Shown: piece after piece, positions 6,515 through 11,678 of the stretch | Layout of the letters: the number at the start of each line of letters is the position of its first letter | Position numbering within the stretch: the first letter of the stretch is position 1 | NCBI GenBank assembly: GCA_014523515.1 | Contig: JAATVJ010000300.1 | Coordinates: 1 to 11,678 of the forward strand | DNA from: Nitrososphaerales archaeon TH1177 | Lineage (GTDB): Archaea; Thermoproteota; Nitrososphaeria; Nitrososphaerales; Nitrososphaeraceae | Direction: 5' to 3' | Length of the DNA stretch: 11,678 nt | Position numbers and translations under genes: made by a program | The notes under the pieces: model-generated | Seen by the model: the letters and a program-made list of their open reading frames with translations, nothing else | The model's database searches: none | What the model was told of the DNA's origin: nothing

Positions 6515-7618
6515 ATGCCGGAAATATGGCTCGTATATGGTTCAACACATGTAGTTTTAGATATTAAACAAGAGAATCTCCTTCAATTTAAATCAGAAGT
6601 GAATTTGATGTCGGATGAAAATATTAGAAGCATTCTTACAGATATCAAGCTTGCAAAAAAAACTCTTCTTTTTCCATTATCTTCTTCAAAATACATTTTA
6701 AAAATTATATCGCTTTTGATAGATATTAGTAAATCTGATAGTACCATAGAAATTGAAATTGGTGCTTTTTCCAATGATTTTCTTCATATTAAAAGTCATT
6801 TTGATCGTAATAGAGTTTTTCAAATAGATAAAAAAGATTTTTATGAAAAAATTAACAAATTTGATAATGTCGTTTTTATTTCAAAAATTGGTTACGATCC
6901 ACTTTTTGGATTTAGTGGGACTCCTTCTATAATAACAAGAAATTTTAAAAATGATTTAATGAATGACATTTTTAATTCTAATGAAATTATAAGTCCCATT
7001 TCTGGACAAATAGGCGAACCACTCAAAATGGCATTAGAGTTTTATGAAAAGTTAAGTATACATTCTATTGAGATTTTATCTAATCAATATGGAATTTCTC
7101 GTATTTACTATGGCAATAATTCAAAATTTTTTAAAGAAGCAATTTCCGATTTTAAATCAAATACAATTTTAAATATAGATGAACAAAAGTCACTAATAAT
7201 TAGCTCAGGATCCGAATTTGACAATCATATGACTCTTAATGATTCCTTATATTCCTTATGGAATTCTATAGGAGTATTGAAAAAGCAAGGAACAGCTGTG
7301 TTATTAGCAGAAAATAGTCATGGTCTAGGAGATGGCGCTTTAACTATGTATTTAGAAGGCAGAGTGAATCTATCAGAAATCAAAAAAACTAGTTATGTAA
7401 ATGGATTAGAGCATTTGGTTTATCTTGAGAATTTGAAGGATGAGTATTATCTTGGGCTAGTTTCATCAATACCTTTCTATTATACTAAAACAAAACTTGG
7501 ATTTAATACTTATAATAATGTTAAAGAAGTTTTAGAAAATATGATGTCACGTTACGGAAAATCAAGTAAGGTTATGATTTGTCCTGATCCTAGTATAACC
7601 CTTTTTATAAAAAAATAA
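6515..7618 (+). CDS. LarA/DUF2088-family protein lacking the nickel-pincer residues
   Basis: The fold of nickel-dependent lactate racemase (LarA) can be recognised by order of motifs in the 367-aa product: IWLVYGSTHVVLDI at the N-terminus, GFSGT (132-136), then a C-terminal half with SGSEFDNHMTLNDSLYSL (231-248), KKQGTAVLLAENSHGLGDGA (256-275) and a closing segment around VMICPDP. In LarA the GFSGGRK loop supplies the Lys that carries the nickel-pincer cofactor and a preceding His is catalytic. Here the loop reads GFSGTPS, so Lys is Ser, and the aligned His is Asp128. The D-x-TRPT phrase of LarA is also missing (FPLSSSK). Racemase activity is therefore unlikely and the real role is unknown. 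The ATG at 6515 fits the family's N-terminus; in-frame ATG 6476 and TTG 6446 would add 13 or 23 hydrophobic residues. It is divergent from pyrE. Confidence 0.8.
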   Translation: MPEIWLVYGSTHVVLDIKQENLLQFKSEVNLMSDENIRSILTDIKLAKKTLLFPLSSSKYILKIISLLIDISKSDSTIEIEIGAFSNDFLHIKSHFDRNRVFQIDKKDFYEKINKFDNVVFISKIGYDPLFGFSGTPSIITRNFKNDLMNDIFNSNEIISPISGQIGEPLKMALEFYEKLSIHSIEILSNQYGISRIYYGNNSKFFKEAISDFKSNTILNIDEQKSLIISSGSEFDNHMTLNDSLYSLWNSIGVLKKQGTAVLLAENSHGLGDGALTMYLEGRVNLSEIKKTSYVNGLEHLVYLENLKDEYYLGLVSSIPFYYTKTKLGFNTYNNVKEVLENMMSRYGKSSKVMICPDPSITLFIKK

Positions 7619-7688
7619 TTTTACTGTTTGATAATATCTTTAATTAATTCATAATTCTATTGTTTTTACGATATTTATGAATTTGTTC

Positions 7689-7700
7689 TTTATATATAAA
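7689..7700 (+). promoter_or_regulatory. TATA-like box upstream of the acetyltransferase
   Basis: The palindromic TTTATATATAAA is centred about 37 bases before the TTG start at 7732. Transcription would begin near 7720, leaving a leader of about 12 bases. Confidence 0.45.
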
Positions 7701-7731
7701 GTTAAATAGCTTGTCAATTTAAATATAGAAA

Positions 7732-8229
7732 TTGCAATCTATCCTTAGAAATGTTGGTGATTGTGTTATTCGTAATTGCGAAGAAAAAGATCTTCAATTT
7801 GTTATTAATATAAATATGAGTACACTTCCTGAACATTATTCTGATTATTTTTTTAATTCTCTTTTAGCAGAGTTACCGGAAGCATTCATTGTAGCTGAAA
7901 TAAAAACTCAAATAGTTGGATATATTATGTGTAAAATAGAATTCGGATTCTCAAATTTCAGAAAATTAGGTTTTGTAAAAAAAGGTCATGTTGTATCTAT
8001 TGCAGTTTTAGAAGCACATCAGGGAAAAGGTATTGGGACAGCATTAATGCTAGAAGGAATTAATGGTGTTCTTATTAGAAAAAGTGATGAGATCTATTTG
8101 GAAGTTAGAGTTAGCAATGAAACTGCAGTTCAAATGTACAAGAAATTAGGTTTTATTATAAAATCTAGATTAAAAACCTATTATCGTGATGGTGAAGATG
8201 CATTTTTAATGGCCAAAGATCTTAGTTAG
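7732..8229 (+). CDS. rimI: Ard1/RimI-type protein N-alpha-acetyltransferase (GNAT)
   Basis: Transfers acetyl from acetyl-CoA to protein N-termini, the role shown for the archaeal Ard1/NAT enzyme. The 165 aa show GNAT motifs in order: CVIRNCEEKDL (11-21), TLPEHY (31-36) matching the Ard1 substrate-site LPE-x-Y with Glu34, VSIAVLEAHQGKGIGTAL (88-105) containing the CoA pyrophosphate loop Q-x-x-G-x-G (97-102), NETAVQMYKKLGF (129-141), and YYRDGEDAFLM (150-160), a phrase typical of archaeal Ard1. The start is a TTG; no ATG precedes the first conserved strand. A strong TATA-like palindrome sits 37 bases upstream. A small membrane-protein gene follows after 29 bases and may be partly co-transcribed. 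The symbol follows common archaeal usage; ribosomal S18 specificity as in bacterial RimI is not implied. Confidence 0.92.
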   Translation: MQSILRNVGDCVIRNCEEKDLQFVININMSTLPEHYSDYFFNSLLAELPEAFIVAEIKTQIVGYIMCKIEFGFSNFRKLGFVKKGHVVSIAVLEAHQGKGIGTALMLEGINGVLIRKSDEIYLEVRVSNETAVQMYKKLGFIIKSRLKTYYRDGEDAFLMAKDLS

Positions 8230-8232
8230 AGA

Positions 8233-8245
8233 TATATAATAATTT
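8233..8245 (+). promoter_or_regulatory. TATA-like box of the small membrane-protein gene
   Basis: TATATAATAATTT is centred about 20-22 bases before the ATG at 8259, inside the short gap after the acetyltransferase. It suggests the microprotein has its own leaderless promoter in addition to any read-through. Confidence 0.4.
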
Positions 8246-8258
8246 AATTGGTTCTCTT

Positions 8259-8483
8259 ATGACAATGAAAAGTAATAAACCTACAGGATTTTTTCTTTTG
8301 ATTGGTCCTCCCGCAATTTTTCTAATTTACACATATCTATTATTTGCTTCAGATTATGATTTGCTTTTAATAAAACTTAGTATTGTAGGTGCTGTTGGAA
8401 TAATTGTTACTGTATTTATATGGATTGGATATACTATGATTTCTGCTTCTAATCATAACGAAAGTATCGATGATAAAATTTAG
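8259..8483 (+). CDS. Two-helix membrane microprotein, 74 aa
   Basis: The product has two predicted transmembrane helices, at about residues 11-31 (starting FFLLIGPPAIFLIY) and 35-61 (LLLIKLSIVGAVGIIVTVFI), joined by a short SDYD loop. A basic N-terminus (MTMKSNKP) precedes helix 1 and an acidic tail (NHNESIDDKI) follows helix 2. No catalytic or ligand-binding motif is visible and I do not recognise the family. By charge both termini may face the cytoplasm, which is inference. It follows the acetyltransferase by 29 bases and may be partly co-transcribed, although a TATA-like box lies in the gap. Its TAG overlaps the last codon of convergent trm5 by 3-4 bases. The in-frame ATG two codons later (8265) is an equally possible start. 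Confidence 0.75.
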   Translation: MTMKSNKPTGFFLLIGPPAIFLIYTYLLFASDYDLLLIKLSIVGAVGIIVTVFIWIGYTMISASNHNESIDDKI

Positions 8484-9322
8484 AGTATCTTTAAATCAAA
8501 AACAGTTTGGTATATTCTAGGTCCTACCTCTCTTACTACTCTTCCAGAAATTATCCTATATTGATAACATTTGAAATTATTATGGCAATTTTTTTTTCCT
8601 TCTTCTAATGCATGCAATTTACTATTGGCTTTAATATGTGCAAAATAATGAATTATTCCTTTGTTGTTTTCAAGAGCCATGATTGCCGAATCAATAAATT
8701 CAGATGCTTGTTCTGGAAGTGGCATAAGAACTCTTGTAGCTTTACCTTTTAACTGATTATCTATAATTGATCTAGCATTACCCAAAATAGGAATAACTCT
8801 GTCTTGAACCTTGTTTAGTTTAGAATTAATAACACACAAGTTATGTGCATCAGGATTGGAATCTATGCTATATACAATACAATCTGAATTTTTTTTTGCA
8901 AGAATTATTGAATAAGTTCCTATACCTGCAAACATATTAATTATCTTTTCATTTTCATTAATCATTTGAGAAATTCTAAGTCTTTCGGTCGAAAGACGAG
9001 GCGAAAAATAAGTCTTTAATACATCTACTTTAAATAGACAGCCATGTTCTCTATATTCAGTATTTGTTTTATTAATCCCAGCAAGAAAATTTAATTTCCT
9101 TATTCTGTATTCTCCTTGTACTGCAGATATTTGTTGAAAGATGGTATTTACTGTTTTAATTTTATTTATCAATATTTTGGCTATGATTTCTTTTTTTCCT
9201 TCTAATTGTTCTGGAATTTTAATTATTATTATATCTCCAATTATGTCAAATGATGAATAAACCTTTTCAATTTCCTCTTTTGTAAGAATATCTTTTAATG
9301 AATTTTTAAGCATCGATCCCAT
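8480..9322 (-). CDS. trm5: tRNA (guanine37-N1)-methyltransferase, Trm5 type
   Basis: Methylates N1 of G37 next to the tRNA anticodon using S-adenosylmethionine, preventing frameshifts; in many archaea m1G37 is also the wyosine precursor. Motifs are VQGEYRIRKLNFLAG (68-82), YFSPRLSTERLRIS (105-118), the SAM loop NMFAGIGTYSI (129-139), the acidic strand end VYSIDSNPDA (150-159), MPLPEQASEFID (200-211) and VREVGPR (263-269). YFSPRL distinguishes Trm5 from the related Taw2. At 280 aa it lacks the roughly 70-residue N-terminal D1 domain of Methanocaldococcus Trm5. The loop normally reading N-L-P is P-L-P here. ATG 9322 lies 4 bases after the ABCE1 stop, so the two are surely co-transcribed; ATG 9313 (MLKNS) is an alternative start. 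Subtype (Trm5a/b/c) is not resolved. Confidence 0.92.
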   Translation of the reverse strand: MGSMLKNSLKDILTKEEIEKVYSSFDIIGDIIIIKIPEQLEGKKEIIAKILINKIKTVNTIFQQISAVQGEYRIRKLNFLAGINKTNTEYREHGCLFKVDVLKTYFSPRLSTERLRISQMINENEKIINMFAGIGTYSIILAKKNSDCIVYSIDSNPDAHNLCVINSKLNKVQDRVIPILGNARSIIDNQLKGKATRVLMPLPEQASEFIDSAIMALENNKGIIHYFAHIKANSKLHALEEGKKNCHNNFKCYQYRIISGRVVREVGPRIYQTVFDLKIL

Positions 9323-9326
9323 GTCT

Positions 9327-11129
9327 TTATCTTTTTATGTAGTAGTATTCTCCAGAGTCTTTTTGTATTTTATCTAATTGACTACCATATTTGTTTACCC
9401 GAGGCCTACCAGTACTTTCATCTCTTCTGTACGTAATAGATAAATCTTTAAGAAATAAGTTCATTCCTTCTATCTTAGAAATAGGTTGACTCGCTATACC
9501 CTCTAAGCCGGGGTTCCCATTAAATATTATTAAAGAATCAGCAACTATATCAATTAACTGCATATCATGATCAATTATTATTGCTGATTTTGCTTGTGCC
9601 CTTACAAACCTTTGGATAAATTTTGCTAATGCTATCCTTTCCTCGATATCTATAAAAGCTGAAGGTTCATCTAAAGCATAAATATCAGCATCTCTCATCA
9701 AAGATACTGCTATTGCTACTTTTTGTAATTCACCCCCGCTAAGATTTCTTATATTTTTTTCATAGAGTTTTTTAACTCCCATTGGAATAATAATTTGCTC
9801 CTCTACAATACTTCCTTCTATAATATTTTGATAGGCTGAGTATAATAATGACTTAACATCAGAATCATATTCTTGAGTTATATATTGTGGTTTATATGAA
9901 ATTTTGGCTTTATTTACTATCTTTCCATTATCTGAATTTTCTATTCCCGCAATCATCTTCATAAAAGTTGTCTTTCCTAATGCATTTGCACCAATAACTC
10001 CTAAAACCTCGCCTTTTCTTATTTTTCCAGAAGAAATTTTAAGATGAAATGCATCAAATTTTTTTTCCAATTCTGAATATTGAGTAACAATATTGTTTAA
10101 GATATGATCTTCAATAGGATTGAATATATCAAATCTGAATCTTTTCTCTCTAAATCTAATATTTTCTGAAGGTATAAAGCCATCAAGAAAGTTATTTATT
10201 CCTGTTTTTGTTGATTGTAAACTAGAAACAATTCCATAAGCTCCAGATTCACCATATAATATGTGAATATAATCTGATAAATAATCTAATAAAGTTAAAT
10301 CATGCTCGATAATCATGACTGTTTTTCCTTTTCTAGAAAGATTTTGTATTACTTTAGCTACTGCTAATCTTTGATAAATATCATTATATGATGATGGTTC
10401 ATCAAAGAAATAGTAATCTGCATCTTTAATTGCAGCTATAGTAACAGCTAATCTCTGCAATTCTCCTCCACTTAATTCATTTAAGTTTTTGTTAAGTGAA
10501 TTTTTTAATCCTAGTTCTTCAGAAATTTCCCTTGCCGTTTTATTTTCATCAAATTTCTTTAACATTTCATTTACAGTTCCTCTAAATATTTTTGGTATTT
10601 TATAAACAAGTTGAGGTTTTATCGATATCTTCAAATTTCCATTGGCTATATTTTCAAAATGTGACTTTAATTCAGAACCATGAAATTTTTCAATAACATA
10701 ATCCCATTCAATTTTGGAATCATAATTACCAAAATTCGGTTTAAGATTTCCAGATAATATATTTATGATAGTAGATTTTCCCATACCATTTCTACCAAGT
10801 AAACCAACAACAGAACCTTTCTTCGGCGTTGGTAAATGATATAATCTAAAAGAATTTATGCCATATTGATGAATTTTACGTTCACCTAATTCTTTTGGTA
10901 AATTTACTATTACAATTGCTTCAAATGGGCATTTTTTAACACATATTCCACAACCAGTACATAAATCTTCAGAAATAACTGCTTTACCATCTTTTTCTCT
11001 TTGAACAATACATTCACCGCCTGTTTTGTTAACAGGACAATAAATAATACACTCTAATCCACATTTTCTTGGCTTACATAACTCTTCATCTAAAACTGCT
11101 ACTCTAGCAGTTGTCTCAGGATTTCCCAC
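9327..11129 (-). CDS. rli1: ABCE1/Rli1 ribosome-recycling ATPase
   Basis: Splits ribosomes into subunits after termination, working with aRF1 and Pelota. The N-terminal iron-sulfur domain has eight canonical Cys for two [4Fe-4S] clusters: 18, 23, 27, 31 and 57, 60, 63, 67. NBD1 has Walker A GRNGMGKST (112-120), LSGGE (219-223), Walker B FFDEP with Glu244, and H-loop His276. NBD2 has GANALGKTT (380-388), LSGGE (463-467), Glu488 and His521. The C-terminal phrase TGRPRVNKYGSQLDK is diagnostic. Length (600 aa) is normal. The start is GTG at 11129, chosen because RVAVLDEELC aligns with the family N-terminus and no in-frame ATG lies before it. An extra Cys40 replaces the usual Ala. A TATA-like box lies 29 bases upstream and trm5 follows after 4 bases. 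Confidence 0.98.
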   Translation of the reverse strand: MGNPETTARVAVLDEELCKPRKCGLECIIYCPVNKTGGECIVQREKDGKAVISEDLCTGCGICVKKCPFEAIVIVNLPKELGERKIHQYGINSFRLYHLPTPKKGSVVGLLGRNGMGKSTIINILSGNLKPNFGNYDSKIEWDYVIEKFHGSELKSHFENIANGNLKISIKPQLVYKIPKIFRGTVNEMLKKFDENKTAREISEELGLKNSLNKNLNELSGGELQRLAVTIAAIKDADYYFFDEPSSYNDIYQRLAVAKVIQNLSRKGKTVMIIEHDLTLLDYLSDYIHILYGESGAYGIVSSLQSTKTGINNFLDGFIPSENIRFREKRFRFDIFNPIEDHILNNIVTQYSELEKKFDAFHLKISSGKIRKGEVLGVIGANALGKTTFMKMIAGIENSDNGKIVNKAKISYKPQYITQEYDSDVKSLLYSAYQNIIEGSIVEEQIIIPMGVKKLYEKNIRNLSGGELQKVAIAVSLMRDADIYALDEPSAFIDIEERIALAKFIQRFVRAQAKSAIIIDHDMQLIDIVADSLIIFNGNPGLEGIASQPISKIEGMNLFLKDLSITYRRDESTGRPRVNKYGSQLDKIQKDSGEYYYIKR

Positions 11130-11152
11130 TCTAATTATATTTTTTACATTTA

Positions 11153-11163
11153 TGTATTATATC
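11153..11163 (-). promoter_or_regulatory. TATA-like box of the ABCE1-trm5 operon
   Basis: On the minus strand it reads GATATAATACA, centred about 29 bases before the GTG start at 11129. Spacing predicts a leader of only a few bases or none. Confidence 0.5.
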
Positions 11164-11180
11164 TCTTGCTAGGTTGAATT

Positions 11181-11229
11181 TTGATTGATTGATTGATTAT
11201 TGATTGATTGATTGATTATTGATTGATTG
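11181..11229. repeat. Interrupted TGAT tandem repeat
   Basis: Two perfect copies of the 19-base unit TTGATTGATTGATTGATTA (11181-11199 and 11200-11218) are followed by 11 bases of a third. Within each unit the period is four bases (TTGA/TGAT). It lies in the 161-base spacer between divergent ABCE1 and 5S rRNA. The pattern suggests slipped-strand expansion of a TGAT microsatellite followed by duplication of the interrupted block. A regulatory role is possible but not shown. Confidence 0.85.
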
Positions 11230-11290
11230 TTAATGTATGTTTATCGATTTAAAAAAGAATAAATTAATCTTATTACCATTTTTTTATTTA

Positions 11291-11402
11291 GCCGGTCATA
11301 GTGACAGGGCGCGACCCGGACCCATACCGAACCCGGAAGTCAAACCTGTCGTCGCTGCCTAGTACTGACCTGCGTGAGCGGTTGGGAAAGGGCAGTGCTG
11401 GC
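11291..11402 (+). rRNA. 5S ribosomal RNA
   Basis: A GC-rich island in AT-rich DNA carries the 5S core ACCCATACCGAACCCGGAAG (about 11319-11338). The ends GCCGGT (11291-11296) and GCTGGC (11397-11402) pair as helix I with one G-U near the middle and one at the end. GACAGG and CCTGTC form helix II, and a GTGA tetraloop closes a short hairpin near 11371-11382. The 112 bases are slightly short for 5S, so ends may be off by a few. It stands apart from 16S-23S, as in Thaumarchaeota. The promoter is unclear; TTTAAAAAAG at 11248-11257 is a weak candidate. T runs at 11404-11407 and 11414-11418 probably end transcription before the convergent aminopeptidase. Confidence 0.95.
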
Positions 11403-11418
11403 GTTTTACAAAATTTTT
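11403..11418 (+). terminator. T-rich terminator of 5S rRNA
   Basis: A TTTT run and then a TTTTT run directly follow the 5S 3' end, and no hairpin is needed in archaea. They lie within the 43-base gap before the convergent aminopeptidase stop codon. Confidence 0.5.
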
Positions 11419-11445
11419 AGTTATAAAGGAGGCAATATTAAATTG

Positions 11446-11678
11446 TCAAACCTCTTCATTCAGAATAAACTTGATAATTGTTCTTATTCCAAAACCTGTT
11501 GCACCTGGTGGATTATATGATTTTGTCAAACTTCCTTCCTGATTCCATGCTGTTCCTGCAATGTCTAAATGTACCCACGGTGTATTTTCTACAAAGTTTG
11601 ACAAAAAAGCCGCAGCAGTAATGGCCCCGGCTGCTCGTCCTCCAATGTTTTTAATATCTGCATTTTTACTTTTTATTT
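11446..11678 (-). CDS. pepA: Leucyl aminopeptidase (M17), C-terminal part
   Basis: Cytosolic hexameric dizinc exopeptidase that removes N-terminal residues such as Leu from peptides. About 77 C-terminal residues are present; the start and most metal-ligand motifs lie beyond the window edge. Visible M17 landmarks are ADIKNIGGRAAGAITAAAFL, just after the catalytic Arg motif, WVHLDIAGTAW, and PPGATGFGIRT near the end, closing with FILNEEV and a TGA at 11446-11448. I translated this frame from the complement of the final bases. It converges on the 5S rRNA gene with a 43-base gap. With the M3 peptidase earlier in the window it suggests cytosolic peptide breakdown, though the two genes are far apart and not co-transcribed. 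The family assignment is firm. Confidence 0.95.
   Translation of the reverse strand, partial: IKSKNADIKNIGGRAAGAITAAAFLSNFVENTPWVHLDIAGTAWNQEGSLTKSYNPPGATGFGIRTIIKFILNEEV

Noticed and set aside
11181..11229. TGAT repeats considered as a CRISPR array or integration site
   Set aside because: Units are adjacent with no spacers, the period is four bases, and there is no cas gene or integrase nearby.

Overview
The window is archaeal. It encodes a two-repeat TATA-binding protein, an ABCE1/Rli1 ribosome-recycling ATPase with its double ferredoxin domain, a Trm5-type tRNA (guanine37-N1) methyltransferase and an Ard1/RimI-type N-terminal acetyltransferase. The 5S rRNA gene stands alone rather than following 23S. 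The very AT-rich DNA, the unlinked 5S gene, the class II fumarase/aspartase and an M3 oligopeptidase point to a Thaumarchaeote (Nitrososphaeria), perhaps a Nitrosocosmicus-like soil lineage. The phylum is a reasonable inference; the genus is a guess. Many genes have a TATA-like box centred about 22-29 bases before the start codon and no Shine-Dalgarno sequence, the pattern expected of leaderless transcripts.

Layout. Bases 1-115 hold the tail of an unrecognised gene, followed by about 400 bases of AT-rich DNA with no supportable gene. An unrecognised 127-aa protein gene (534-917) and a PepF-like M3 metallopeptidase (1099-2904) follow on the plus strand. The 2905-3781 spacer looks empty at first sight but contains two tiny minus-strand genes: a 50-aa C2H2 zinc-finger protein (3170-3322) and a 47-aa acidic helical protein with a TTG start (3541-3684). 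Next come a fumarase/aspartase superfamily lyase (minus, 3782-5167), TBP (plus, 5304-5867), pyrE (minus, 5868-6464) and a LarA/DUF2088-family protein (plus, from 6515 or 6476). The last of these has lost recognisable nickel-pincer catalytic residues.

The plus-strand pair of an Ard1/RimI acetyltransferase (7732-8229) and a two-helix membrane microprotein (8259-8483) converges on a minus-strand operon of ABCE1 followed by trm5. That operon combines ribosome recycling and tRNA m1G37 formation. Upstream of ABCE1 lie an interrupted TGAT tandem repeat and the plus-strand 5S rRNA gene. The window ends inside the C-terminus of a leucyl aminopeptidase (M17, minus strand).

Most of the content is housekeeping: transcription initiation, translation, tRNA modification, pyrimidine synthesis and peptide turnover. 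No defence system, mobile element, CRISPR array or tRNA gene was seen. The points most worth a second look are the degenerate LarA-like protein divergent from pyrE, the two overlooked microgenes, the Trm5 without an N-terminal D1 domain, and the convergent gene pairs whose stop codons abut or overlap.
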